The position numbers and the translations under genes are program-made. The notes under the pieces are model-generated. The model was not told the DNA's origin. It saw only the letters and a list, made by a program, of their open reading frames with translations, and made no database searches. 53,316 nt of DNA. Source: Cellulomonas sp. HZM (lineage in GTDB: Bacteria > Actinomycetota > Actinomycetes > Actinomycetales > Cellulomonadaceae). Of this stretch, positions 44,029 to 51,508 are shown piece by piece. Every line of letters starts with the position of its first letter. Within the stretch, counting starts at the first letter, position 1. Location: NCBI RefSeq assembly GCF_000708885.1, contig NZ_JEOE01000020.1:1-53316 (forward strand), in the 5' to 3' direction.

Positions 44029-44861
44029 AGCGCCTCGGGGCCGGGGGTCGCCTCCTCGGCCTCCTGCTGCGCGTGCGCCGTCGCGCGGACCGCGGCCTCC
44101 TCCTCGGCGCGCAGCTGCGCGCCGCGCTCCACGACGATCTCGACGGCCTCCTGCGCGGAGTCGACGACCTTGAGAAGGTCACGGTCGGGCGGCGAGATGA
44201 GCCCGCGATCGACGACCGGGCCGCTCACCCAGTCGAGCAGCCCCTGCCAGTAGTCACGGCCGAGCAGCACGATCGGGAACTGGATGACCTTGTGCGTCTG
44301 GACGAGCGTGAGGGCCTCGAACAGCTCGTCGAACGTGCCGAAGCCGCCGGGCAGCACCACGAAGCCCTCGGAGTACTTCACGAACATCGTCTTGCGGGCG
44401 AAGAAGTAGCGGAAGTTCACGCCGAGGTCGACGTAGTCGTTCATGCCCTGCTCGAACGGCAGCTCGATGCCGAGGCCCACGCTGACCCCGCCCGCCTCCT
44501 TGGCGCCGCGGTTGGCCGCCTCCATGATCCCGGGGCCGCCACCGGTGATGACGGCGTACCCGGCGTCGACGAGCCCAGCGCCGACCTCCGTCGCGAGCAC
44601 GTAGTCCGGGTGGTCGGGCTTGGTGCGGGCCGAGCCGAAGACGCTCACCGCCGGCCCGACCTCCGCGAGCGCGCCGAAGCCCTCGACGAACTCGCTCTGG
44701 ATCCGCATGACGCGCCAGGGGTCGCCGTGCAGCCAGTCGGCCTCCTCGGTGCGGCTGAGCAGCCGCTGGTCGGAGGTGGTCGCGGGGATCTGGCCGCCGC
44801 GCAGCAGCACGGGGCCCTTGCGGTAGCCGTGGCCGGGGGCCGGCTGTCCGTCGTCGCTCAT
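44025..44861 (-). CDS. LOG-family protein (TIGR00730 type)
   Basis: 278 aa Rossmann-like protein: SVFGSARTKPDHPDY, ITGGGPGIMEAANRGAKEAG, VGLGIELPFEQGMNDYVDLG, FFARKTMFVKYSEGFVVLPG and GGFGTFDELFEALTLVQTHK. The PGGxGTxxE motif is intact. LOG proteins hydrolyse nucleotide 5'-monophosphates, releasing cytokinin-type bases; in M. tuberculosis Rv1205 is the homologue and sits near folP2. First gene of a coupled LOG - folP2 - glycosyltransferase operon starting from a leaderless promoter. Confidence 0.9.
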   Translation of the reverse strand: MSDDGQPAPGHGYRKGPVLLRGGQIPATTSDQRLLSRTEEADWLHGDPWRVMRIQSEFVEGFGALAEVGPAVSVFGSARTKPDHPDYVLATEVGAGLVDAGYAVITGGGPGIMEAANRGAKEAGGVSVGLGIELPFEQGMNDYVDLGVNFRYFFARKTMFVKYSEGFVVLPGGFGTFDELFEALTLVQTHKVIQFPIVLLGRDYWQGLLDWVSGPVVDRGLISPPDRDLLKVVDSAQEAVEIVVERGAQLRAEEEAAVRATAHAQQEAEEATPGPEAL

Positions 44862-44868
44862 GGGGCCG

Positions 44869-44874
44869 ACTCTA
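44869..44874 (-). promoter_or_regulatory. -10 hexamer for leaderless LOG operon mRNA
   Basis: TAGAGT on the minus strand, 7-nt gap to the ATG at 44861. Confidence 0.5.
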
Positions 44875-44898
44875 GGGTGCCGCGCTGCGAGCGGGCCG

Positions 44899-45975
44899 TC
44901 AGGCCGCGGTGAGCCACGCGCGCAGCGCGACGTAGGCCTGGCGGATCTGGTCCGCCGGGCAGCGCTCGTCGTCCTTGTGCGCGAGCAGCGGGTCTCCGGG
45001 GCCGAAGTTCACCGCTGGCACGCCCAGCGCCGAGAACCGCGCGACATCGGTCCAGCCCAGCTTCGGGGCGGGCGCGCCGCCCGTGACGGCGAGCACCGCC
45101 TCGGCGAACTCACGCGCCGCGGGGGCGTCGAGGCCCGGACGCGCGCCGGGGGCGGCGTCCACGATCTCGACGTCGTACCCGTCGAAGACCTCGCGCACGT
45201 ACGCGGAGGCCTGCTCCACGTCGGCGGACGGCGCGAACCGGTAGTTGACCGTCACGACGCACCTGTCCGGGATGACGTTCCCCGCCGTGCCACCGCTGAC
45301 GAGCACCGCGTTGAGGCTCTCGAGGTACCCGAGCCCGTCCACGTCGACCGTCCGCGGCTCCCACGCCTCGAGCCGCCTCAGCACCTCGCCCGCGGCGTGC
45401 ACCGCGTTGCGGCCCGTCCACGGCCGCGCCGAGTGCGCCGCGACGCCGTGCAGCACCACCTGCACCCGCAGCGTCCCGTTGCAGCCGCCCTCGATGCCGC
45501 CGTTCGTCGGCTCGCCGAGGATCGCGAGGTCGCCCGCGAGCCAGTCGGGGTGCTCGCGCACGATCCGCCCCAGGCCGTTGAGGTCGGCGGCGACCTCCTC
45601 GTGGTCGTAGAACACCCACGTCACGTCGCGCACGGGGTCGACGAGCTCGGCCGCGAGCGCGAGCTGCACCGCGACGCCTGCCTTCATGTCGACCGTGCCG
45701 CGCCCCCACACCACGCCGTCCTCGAGCCGCGTCGGCAGGTTGTCCGCCACCGGGACGGTGTCGAGGTGCCCCGCGATCACCACGCGGGACGCCTTGCCGC
45801 CGTGGGTGCGCGCGACGACCGCGTCGCCGTCGCGCAGCACCTCGAGGTGGTCGTACGCGCGCAGCGCCGCCTCGACGGCGTCGGCGAGCTCGCGCTCGTC
45901 GCCGCTCTCGGAGCGCACGTCGCACACGGCGCGGGTCAGGTCGACGACGTCGGCGGTCAGGTCCAGGTGTGCCAC
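44899..45975 (-). CDS. dapE: Succinyl-diaminopimelate desuccinylase
   Basis: 358 aa M20A di-zinc peptidase: [12 protein letters not shown] (H70), [20 protein letters not shown] (D96), VFYDHEE (E126/E127), [33 protein letters not shown], and [20 protein letters not shown] with the final metal His. Releases succinate from N-succinyl-LL-diaminopimelate in lysine and peptidoglycan synthesis. The GTG 45975 start is set by a TATGGT hexamer and by the domain beginning; the frame continues upstream only as antisense of dapD. Divergent from dapD across 55 bp. Confidence 0.94.
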   Translation of the reverse strand: MAHLDLTADVVDLTRAVCDVRSESGDERELADAVEAALRAYDHLEVLRDGDAVVARTHGGKASRVVIAGHLDTVPVADNLPTRLEDGVVWGRGTVDMKAGVAVQLALAAELVDPVRDVTWVFYDHEEVAADLNGLGRIVREHPDWLAGDLAILGEPTNGGIEGGCNGTLRVQVVLHGVAAHSARPWTGRNAVHAAGEVLRRLEAWEPRTVDVDGLGYLESLNAVLVSGGTAGNVIPDRCVVTVNYRFAPSADVEQASAYVREVFDGYDVEIVDAAPGARPGLDAPAAREFAEAVLAVTGGAPAPKLGWTDVARFSALGVPAVNFGPGDPLLAHKDDERCPADQIRQAYVALRAWLTAA

Positions 45976-45981
45976 GCGCCG

Positions 45982-45987
45982 ACCATA
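45982..45987 (-). promoter_or_regulatory. -10 hexamer for leaderless dapE mRNA
   Basis: TATGGT on the minus strand, 6-nt gap to the GTG at 45975. Confidence 0.45.
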
Positions 45988-46017
45988 TCGGGCGCTCCCG
46001 ACGCGCCGGTTCTCGCC

Positions 46018-46023
46018 TAGGGT
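46018..46023 (+). promoter_or_regulatory. -10 hexamer for leaderless dapD mRNA
   Basis: TAGGGT with a 7-nt gap to the ATG at 46031. Two divergent leaderless promoters share the 55-bp dapE-dapD gap. Confidence 0.5.
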
Positions 46024-46030
46024 TGGCGCC

Positions 46031-46981
46031 ATGACCTCACGTCCCGCCTGGGGGTTCGGCCTGTCGACCGTGACCCTCGACGGCACCACCCTCGACGCCT
46101 GGTACCCCTCCCCCGCGCTCGGGGCCCCCGACGACGACGTCGCCGTCCCGCCCGAGCTCGCGGCCGCAGCGCTCACCGACGAGGCACGCGGCGTTCGCGT
46201 CGTCGTCGTGCGCACGGTGATCGACCTCGACGCCCCGCCGCAGGACACCGCGGACGCGTACCTGCGCCTGCACCTGCTGTCCCACCGCGTCGTCGAACCG
46301 CACGGCCAGAGCCTCGACGGCCTGTTCGGCGTGCTGCCGAACGTCGTGTGGACCGACCGCGGACCGTGCGCGGTCGAGGGGTTCGAGGCCACGCGCGCAC
46401 GCCTGCGCGCCGCGACGGGCGTCGCCCCGACGGTCCTCGGCGTCGACAAGTTCCCCCGCATGGTCGACTACGTCGTCCCCACCGGGGTGCGCGTCGCCGA
46501 CGCCGACCGCGTGCGCCTGGGCGCCCACCTCGCGGCGGGCACCACCGTGATGCACGAGGGCTTCGTCAACTACAACGCCGGGACGCTCGGCACGTCGATG
46601 ATCGAAGGTCGCGTGTCGGCCGGTGTCGTCGTGGGCGACGGGTCGGACATCGGTGGCGGCGCGTCGATCATGGGCACGCTGTCCGGCGGTGGGCGCCTGG
46701 TGGTGTCGATCGGCCGGCGCACGTTGCTCGGGGCCAACGCGGGGCTCGGCATCCCCCTCGGGGACGACTGCGTGGTCGAGGCCGGGCTGTACGTCACGGC
46801 GGGCACCAAGGTGACGCTGCTGGGCTTCGGCGGAGACGACGAGGGGCGCGTCGTCAAGGCCCGCGACCTCGCGGGTGCCGACGGCGTGCTGTTCCGACGC
46901 AACTCGCTCACGGGCGGGGTCGAGGCCGTGGCCCGCACCGGCGCGGGCGTGCAGCTCAACACCGCGCTGCACGCGAACTGA
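46031..46981 (+). CDS. dapD: 2,3,4,5-tetrahydropyridine-2,6-dicarboxylate N-succinyltransferase
   Basis: 316 aa, the longer actinobacterial DapD form. The N-terminal domain ([20 protein letters not shown]) is followed by a left-handed beta-helix of hexapeptide repeats ([77 protein letters not shown]) and a C-terminal extension. Succinylates tetrahydrodipicolinate with succinyl-CoA, one step before DapC and two before DapE, both also in this window. The stop shares a base with the next start (TGATG). Confidence 0.94.
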   Translation: MTSRPAWGFGLSTVTLDGTTLDAWYPSPALGAPDDDVAVPPELAAAALTDEARGVRVVVVRTVIDLDAPPQDTADAYLRLHLLSHRVVEPHGQSLDGLFGVLPNVVWTDRGPCAVEGFEATRARLRAATGVAPTVLGVDKFPRMVDYVVPTGVRVADADRVRLGAHLAAGTTVMHEGFVNYNAGTLGTSMIEGRVSAGVVVGDGSDIGGGASIMGTLSGGGRLVVSIGRRTLLGANAGLGIPLGDDCVVEAGLYVTAGTKVTLLGFGGDDEGRVVKARDLAGADGVLFRRNSLTGGVEAVARTGAGVQLNTALHAN

Positions 46982-47915
46982 TGCCGCGTCGGCCGAGCCG
47001 GTCACGCCGGCACGGCCGCACCCGGCGCGCGCTGCTCGGTGTCGCGGTGGTGACGCTGCTCCTGGCGGCGCTCGTCGCCGGCGTGGTCGTCGTGCTGGAC
47101 CGCTCCACGACCCCGCGCGTCCAGGCCCAGGCTGCTACGCGTCCGACGACGGCGCGAGCTACGCCCTCGCTCCCGAGCAGGCGTCCAACGCGGCGCTCGT
47201 CGCTGCGACGACCCTGCGCCGCGGCCTGCCCGCACGCGCGGCGACGATCGGCATCGCCACGGCGATGCAGGAGTCCCGCCTGGTCAACATCGACTACGGC
47301 GACCGCGACTCGATCGGCCTGTTCCAGCAGCGGCCGTCGCAGGGGTGGGGCACGGTCGAGCAGATCATGGACCCCGTCTACTCGACCGGGAAGTTCTTCG
47401 ACCACCTCGTCAAGGTGCCGGGGTACGAGAAGCTCGAGGTCACCGACGCGGCGCAGGCGGTGCAGCGCTCGGCCTACCCCCAGGCGTACGCGCAGCACGA
47501 GCCGCGCGCGCGTGCGTGGGCCTCGGCGCTCACCGGGTACTCGACCGCCGCGCTGTGGTGCGAGCTGCGGGATGCGACGGTGCCCGGTGACGCGGTCGCG
47601 GTGCAGGCGCGCCTCACGCGTGACCTCGGCCGCCTGCCGACGACCGTCGCGCGGAGCACCGACGCCGACGACGCGCCCACGACCGTCACCGTCGACGCAC
47701 GCCCGCTGGGGGCGAAGAAGGACGCGGACCGCCTGGGGTGGGCCGTCGGGCAGTGGGCGGTCGCGAACGCCGACGAGCTGTCGCTCGACGAGGTCCAGGT
47801 GGACGACCAGCTGTGGACCCGCTCGTCGACCACGTGGGAGCCGGTCCCGACGAAGGGCGATGACGCCCGCCACGCCGCACCTCCGGGTCGGGTCACCCTC
47901 ACGCTCGCCCGCTGA
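46981..47915 (+). pseudogene. Secreted lysozyme-like protein, frameshifted
   Basis: The ATG at 46981 opens an N-terminal anchor ([40 protein letters not shown]). The frame is lost around 47128-47137. The rest continues one frame over: GCYASDDGASYALAPEQASN, ARAATIGIATAMQESRLVNI, DRDSIGLFQQRPSQGWGTVE, IMDPVYSTGKFFDHLVKVPG and RVTLTLAR. One extra base after the CAG at ~47133 would join VQAQ directly to GCYASDD in a 311-aa protein. The ATAMQESRL ... DSIGLFQQRPSQGWG block is a familiar actinobacterial cell-wall-associated domain of lysozyme-like fold. Either a sequencing error or a real lesion; as read, the domain has no signal peptide. Confidence 0.75.
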
Positions 47916-47954
47916 CGCGCGCTCCCGACCCCCGACGCCCTACCCCCGAGAACG

Positions 47955-47993
47955 GTGAAGCGCTCGTCGCCTGAGGGACGACGAACGCTTCAC
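47955..47993. terminator. Bidirectional terminator between dapD operon and citrate synthase gene
   Basis: 15-bp arms (47955-47969 and 47979-47993) with a single mismatch and a 9-nt loop. It lies between two converging genes, 40 nt past the lysozyme-like stop and 30 nt past the gltA stop. Confidence 0.7.
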
Positions 47994-48022
47994 GTTCGAG
48001 CGAGGTGACGACCTGCGTCGCG

Positions 48023-49330
48023 TCAGCGTTCCTCGCGGGCCACGTAGTCGCGTGCGACCTCGCCCGTGTAGACCTGGCGCGGGCGGCCGATCTTCGTCTG
48101 CGGGTCCTGCATCATCTCGCGCCACTGCGCGATCCAGCCGGGCATCCGGCCGAGCGCGAACAGCGGCGTGAACATCGCCGGGTCGAATCCCATGGCCTTG
48201 TAGATGAGGCCCGTGTAGAAGTCGACGTTGGGGTACAGCTTGCGGCTGATGAAGTACTCGTCGTTGAGCGCGATGTCCTCGAGGCCGCGCGCGATGTCGA
48301 GCAGCTCGTCGTCCTTGCCGAGGGCCGCGAGCACCGCGTCGGCGCTCTCCTTGACGATCGCCGCACGCGGGTCGTAGTTCTTGTAGACGCGGTGGCCGAA
48401 GCCCATGAGGCGGACACCCGCCTCCTTGTTCTTCACGCGCGTCATGAACTCGGACGCGTCGCCGCCGTTGGCCTTGATCTCGTCGAGCATCTTGAGGACG
48501 GCCTCGTTGGCGCCGCCGTGCAGCGGGCCGGACAGCGCGTTGATGCCGGCCGCGACCGACGCGTAGAGGTTGGCGTGCGACGAGCCGACGATGCGCACCG
48601 TGGACGTCGAGCAGTTCTGCTCGTGGTCCGCGTGCAGCACGAGGAGCTTGTCGAGCGCGTCGACGACGACCGGGTCGGGCTCGTACTGCTGGTACGGGAC
48701 CGCGAACGTCATGCGCAGGAAGTCCTCGACGTACCCGCGGCTGTAGTCCGGGTACAGCAGCGGCTCACCCTTGGACGAGCGGTGCACGTACGAGGTGATC
48801 GTCCGCGTCTTGGCGAGGATCAGCACCGTCGCGAGCTCGACCGTCTCGGGGTCGAACGGGTCGAGGGACTCGGGGTAGAACGTCGACAGCGCGTTGATCG
48901 CCGACGACATGACCGCCATCGGGTGGGCCGTGCGCGGGAACGTCCCCATGAACGTGCGGAAGTCCTCGTGCACGAGCGTGTGCCGGTTGATCCGGTCCTC
49001 GAACGCGCTCAGCTCGTCGGCGCTGGGGAGCTCGCCGTTGATGAGCAGGTACGCGACCTCGAGGAACGTCGCCTTGCCGGCGAGCTGCTCGATCGGGTAC
49101 CCGCGGTAGCGCAGGATGCCCGCGTCGCCGTCGATGTAGGTGATCTTCGACTCGCAGGACGCGGTGTTCATGAACCCGGGGTCCACGGTGACGAGGCCCG
49201 TGTCGCGCAGCAGGGTCGAGACGACGACGCCGTCGTTGCCGTCCGTGGCAGGCACGACGGGCAGGTCACGCGAGGTCCCGTCGACGACCAGCTCGACGCT
49301 GGTCTCGGTGGTGCGGCCGGTCGTCGTCAT
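48023..49330 (-). CDS. gltA: Citrate synthase
   Basis: 435 aa, type II hexameric length. Motifs: SKITYIDGDAGILRYRGYPI near the N-terminus, LPSADELSAFEDRINRH, SSTVRIVGSSHANLYASVAA, NALSGPLHGGANEAVLKMLD (catalytic His), VRLMGFGHRVYKNYDPRA (second catalytic His region) and RPRQVYTGEVARDY at the end. Condenses oxaloacetate and acetyl-CoA at entry to the TCA cycle. The ATG has AGGGAGG upstream. A CRP-like site lies ~180 nt upstream. Confidence 0.96.
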   Translation of the reverse strand: MTTTGRTTETSVELVVDGTSRDLPVVPATDGNDGVVVSTLLRDTGLVTVDPGFMNTASCESKITYIDGDAGILRYRGYPIEQLAGKATFLEVAYLLINGELPSADELSAFEDRINRHTLVHEDFRTFMGTFPRTAHPMAVMSSAINALSTFYPESLDPFDPETVELATVLILAKTRTITSYVHRSSKGEPLLYPDYSRGYVEDFLRMTFAVPYQQYEPDPVVVDALDKLLVLHADHEQNCSTSTVRIVGSSHANLYASVAAGINALSGPLHGGANEAVLKMLDEIKANGGDASEFMTRVKNKEAGVRLMGFGHRVYKNYDPRAAIVKESADAVLAALGKDDELLDIARGLEDIALNDEYFISRKLYPNVDFYTGLIYKAMGFDPAMFTPLFALGRMPGWIAQWREMMQDPQTKIGRPRQVYTGEVARDYVAREER

Positions 49331-49509
49331 GCGTACCTCCCTGGTCCGGGAGGCCTGGTGCGCCGCGCCCGGGTTTCTGATCGCTGTGCCGCGGCCGGTC
49401 GGGTCGCAGACGTCGGCCTCGACGCGGGGCGCCGTCGACCGCTGCCTGACGGTACCTGCGCGTCACGCCGCTTGCCCAATCACCGGATCTTCACGTTCCG
49501 CGAACCGGG

Positions 49510-49525
49510 CGTGATCCGCGTCACA
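49510..49525. promoter_or_regulatory. CRP/GlxR-type binding site upstream of gltA
   Basis: CGTGATCCGCGTCACA matches TGTGA-N6-TCACA at nine of ten fixed positions. It lies in the 217-bp gltA-dapC gap, ~180 nt before the gltA start and 23 nt upstream of the dapC stop end. A second site of the same quality precedes sdhC. Confidence 0.45.
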
Positions 49526-49547
49526 TCCGACAGGCGAGATGCCGCGA

Positions 49548-50687
49548 TCAGGCTCCGGACAGGCGCGCCGCCGCTTCCGCGATCCGCTCGTCGGGTGCCG
49601 TCAGCGCGATGCGGACGTGCAGGTCGTCGCCGTAGAACGCCCCGGGCGCGACGAGGATCCCGAGACCCGCGAGGTCCGCGACCGTGGCCCACGAGTCCTG
49701 CGCACCGTGCTCGGGCCTCGTCCACAGGTACAGCCCGGCCGACGAGCGGTCGACGACGTACCCGGCGCCCTCGAGCGCCGAGCGCAGCACCGCCCGGCGC
49801 CGCCCGTACCGCGCGCGCTGCTCGGCGACGTGCGCGTCGTCGTCGAGCGCCGCGACCGTCGCCGCCTGCACCGGACCCGGCACGATCATCCCCGCGTGCT
49901 TGCGCACCTCGAGCAGCCGCCCGACGAGCGCGGGGTCGCCCGCGACGAACGATGCCCGGTACCCCGCGAGGTTCGACTGCTTGGACAGCGAGTAGACCGC
50001 GAGCAGCCCGGTGAGGTCGCCGCCGGTCACCGCGGGGTCGAGCAGGCTCGGCACGCCGCCGCTCGCCCACGGCTCGTCCCACGCGAGCTCGGCGTAGCAC
50101 TCGTCGGACGCGATCACGACGGGCACCCCGTCACGGGCCGCCGCCGCGCGGGCGGCGTCCACGACGGCACGCAGCTTCTCCACCGAGAGCACGGACCCGT
50201 CCGGGTTGCCCGGGGAGTTGAGCCACACCAGCCGCACGCCGCCCTCGGCGAGCCGCGTCGCGGGGTCGTCGGTCGGCTCGGGGTTCGCCCCCGCGAGGCG
50301 CGCGCCCACGTCGTACGTCGGGTACGCCGCCCGGGGGTGCAGCACCACGTCGCCAGCACCCAGGCCGAGCAGGGTCGGCAGGAACGCGACGAGCTCCTTG
50401 GACCCCACCGTCGGCAGCACGCCTGCCGGGTCGAGCCCGCGCACGCCGCGGCGCCGCGCGAACCAGCGCACCACGGCGTCCCGCAGCTCGGGTGTCCCGT
50501 GCGTCTGCGGGTAGCCGGGCGAGTCGGCGGCGGCGGTCAGCGCGTCGCGGACCAGCTGCGGCGTCGCGTCGACGGGCGTGCCCACCGACAGGTCGACGAT
50601 GCCACCGGGGTGGCTGCGCGCGCGCTGCGCGTACGGGGTGAGCGTGTCCCAGGGGAAGTCCGGCAGCGCGCCGGTGAGCAGGCCCAT
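49548..50687 (-). CDS. dapC: Succinyldiaminopimelate transaminase
   Basis: 379 aa fold-type I PLP aminotransferase: LPDFPWDTLTPYAQRARSHP at the N-terminus, VDLSVGTPVDATP, SPGYPQTHGTPELRDAVVRW, TVGSKELVAFLPTLLGLG, WLNSPGNPDGSVLSVEKL, DECYAELAWD and the PLP lysine in SLSKQSNLAGYR. These match the actinobacterial DapC found beside ferredoxin (Rv1177/Rv1178 pair). Makes N-succinyl-LL-diaminopimelate for DapE. ATG 50687 is 10 nt after the ferredoxin stop, so they are one operon. Confidence 0.92.
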   Translation of the reverse strand: MGLLTGALPDFPWDTLTPYAQRARSHPGGIVDLSVGTPVDATPQLVRDALTAAADSPGYPQTHGTPELRDAVVRWFARRRGVRGLDPAGVLPTVGSKELVAFLPTLLGLGAGDVVLHPRAAYPTYDVGARLAGANPEPTDDPATRLAEGGVRLVWLNSPGNPDGSVLSVEKLRAVVDAARAAAARDGVPVVIASDECYAELAWDEPWASGGVPSLLDPAVTGGDLTGLLAVYSLSKQSNLAGYRASFVAGDPALVGRLLEVRKHAGMIVPGPVQAATVAALDDDAHVAEQRARYGRRRAVLRSALEGAGYVVDRSSAGLYLWTRPEHGAQDSWATVADLAGLGILVAPGAFYGDDLHVRIALTAPDERIAEAAARLSGA

Positions 50688-50697
50688 CGCCCGCGCG

Positions 50698-51024
50698 TCA
50701 GTCTTCGTGCACGCGCAGCGGGAGCGTCGCGATGATCGGGTGGTCCTTGTCGATCTCACCCATCTTCGCGGCGCCGCCCGGCGAGCCCAGGTCGTCGAAG
50801 AACTCGACGTTCGCCTTGTAGTACTGGCTCCACTGGTCCGGGACGTCGTCCTCGTAGTAGATCGCCTCGACGGGGCAAACCGGCTCGCAGGCGCCGCAGT
50901 CGACGCACTCGTCGGGGTGGATGTACAGCGACCGCTTGCCCTCGTAGATGCAGTCCACGGGACACTCCTCGATGCACGCCTTGTCCTTGACGTCCACACA
51001 AGGCTCGGCGATCACGTAGGTCAC
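50698..51024 (-). CDS. fdxA: Seven-iron ferredoxin
   Basis: 108 aa. C9-x7-C17-x3-C21-P, then CVDCGACEPVCPVEAIYYED, supplies one [3Fe-4S] and one [4Fe-4S] cluster, as in FdxC/FdxA of actinobacteria. The C-terminal ~45 residues (SQYYKANVEFFDDLGSPGGA) are the usual extension. Small cytosolic electron carrier, partners unknown. The GTG start has GGAGGA upstream. Divergent from the leaderless mini-ORF and co-directional with dapC. Confidence 0.95.
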   Translation of the reverse strand: MTYVIAEPCVDVKDKACIEECPVDCIYEGKRSLYIHPDECVDCGACEPVCPVEAIYYEDDVPDQWSQYYKANVEFFDDLGSPGGAAKMGEIDKDHPIIATLPLRVHED

Positions 51025-51055
51025 GAGGGTCCTCCGCAGGGGTTGGGGTCGCTCC

Positions 51056-51061
51056 TAGTAT
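51056..51061 (+). promoter_or_regulatory. -10 hexamer for a leaderless mini-ORF
   Basis: TAGTAT with a 7-nt gap to the ATG at 51069, the same geometry as the other leaderless starts in the window. Confidence 0.45.
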
Positions 51062-51068
51062 TCCGCAC

Positions 51069-51101
51069 ATGCCAGCGCTGCGAACCCGGTGTCCACGATG
51101 A
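51069..51101 (+). CDS. Predicted 10-residue leaderless leader peptide
   Basis: ATG 51069 reads MPALRTRCPR and stops at TGA 51099-51101. The stop overlaps the ATG of the following small gene (ATGA). The leaderless promoter points at this ATG, not at the next gene, so the peptide may drive re-initiation there. No sequence support beyond promoter geometry and overlap. Confidence 0.35.
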   Translation: MPALRTRCPR

Positions 51102-51337
51102 CGGGCGACGTGACGTGGCGCACCCTGCGGCCCGGCGAGCGCGTCGTGGTCCGACGACGACGCGACGACGACCCCGCCCCTGGCGAGCCCCCGTACACGG
51201 ACGTGCTCGGCGAGGTGGTGACGATCGACGACGACGGGCTCGTCGTCCGCACCCGGCGCGCGGACGTGGACGTGCCCGGCGCCGACGTGGTGCTGTGGAA
51301 GCGGGTCCCGCCCGCTCTACCTCGCCGCGCTCGCTGA
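51098..51337 (+). CDS. Small protein resembling the N-terminal domain of actinobacterial GNATs
   Basis: 79 aa: TWRTLRPGERVVVRRRRDDD, TDVLGEVVTIDDDGLVVRTR, VPGADVVLWKRVPP. This basic, beta-rich pattern resembles the ~70-residue N-terminal domain that precedes the acetyltransferase domain in some actinobacterial GNAT proteins encoded near ferredoxin; here it stops right after KRVPP. A GTG at 51089 would add three residues. It could be a stand-alone SH3-like protein or the remnant of a longer enzyme. No acetyltransferase motif follows on this strand. Confidence 0.55.
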   Translation: MTGDVTWRTLRPGERVVVRRRRDDDPAPGEPPYTDVLGEVVTIDDDGLVVRTRRADVDVPGADVVLWKRVPPALPRRAR

Positions 51338-51487
51338 GCCTGCGTCGGCGCACGTCGGACCGCGCCGACCGCGCGACGGCAACGGACCTCGTCGACGGCG
51401 AAGCAGCTTCCCGGGGTACGCCACCTGCCAGGCGCGCACGTGAGCCTCGGCGATGGCCCGCGCGTCCTCGGGCCGGGGGTCCCTGAC
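51317..51487 (-). pseudogene. GNAT acetyltransferase N-terminal remnant
   Basis: The minus-strand frame from 51487 reads RDPRPEDARAIAEAHVRAWQ then VAYPGKLL, which closely follows the opening of GNAT acetyltransferases (R-x-A-x-P-x-D-A-x-A-I-A-x-x-H-V-x-x-W-x-x-A-Y-x-G-L). It then drifts into Arg-rich sequence and stops at a TAG (51317-51319). No ATG, GTG or TTG lies between the upstream in-frame stop and this segment, and no acetyl-CoA motif follows. Read as a truncated gene fragment in the gap between the small protein and the VanW gene. Confidence 0.45.
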
Positions 51488-51508
51488 GTCACCCCGGCGG
51501 GGCTGCGA

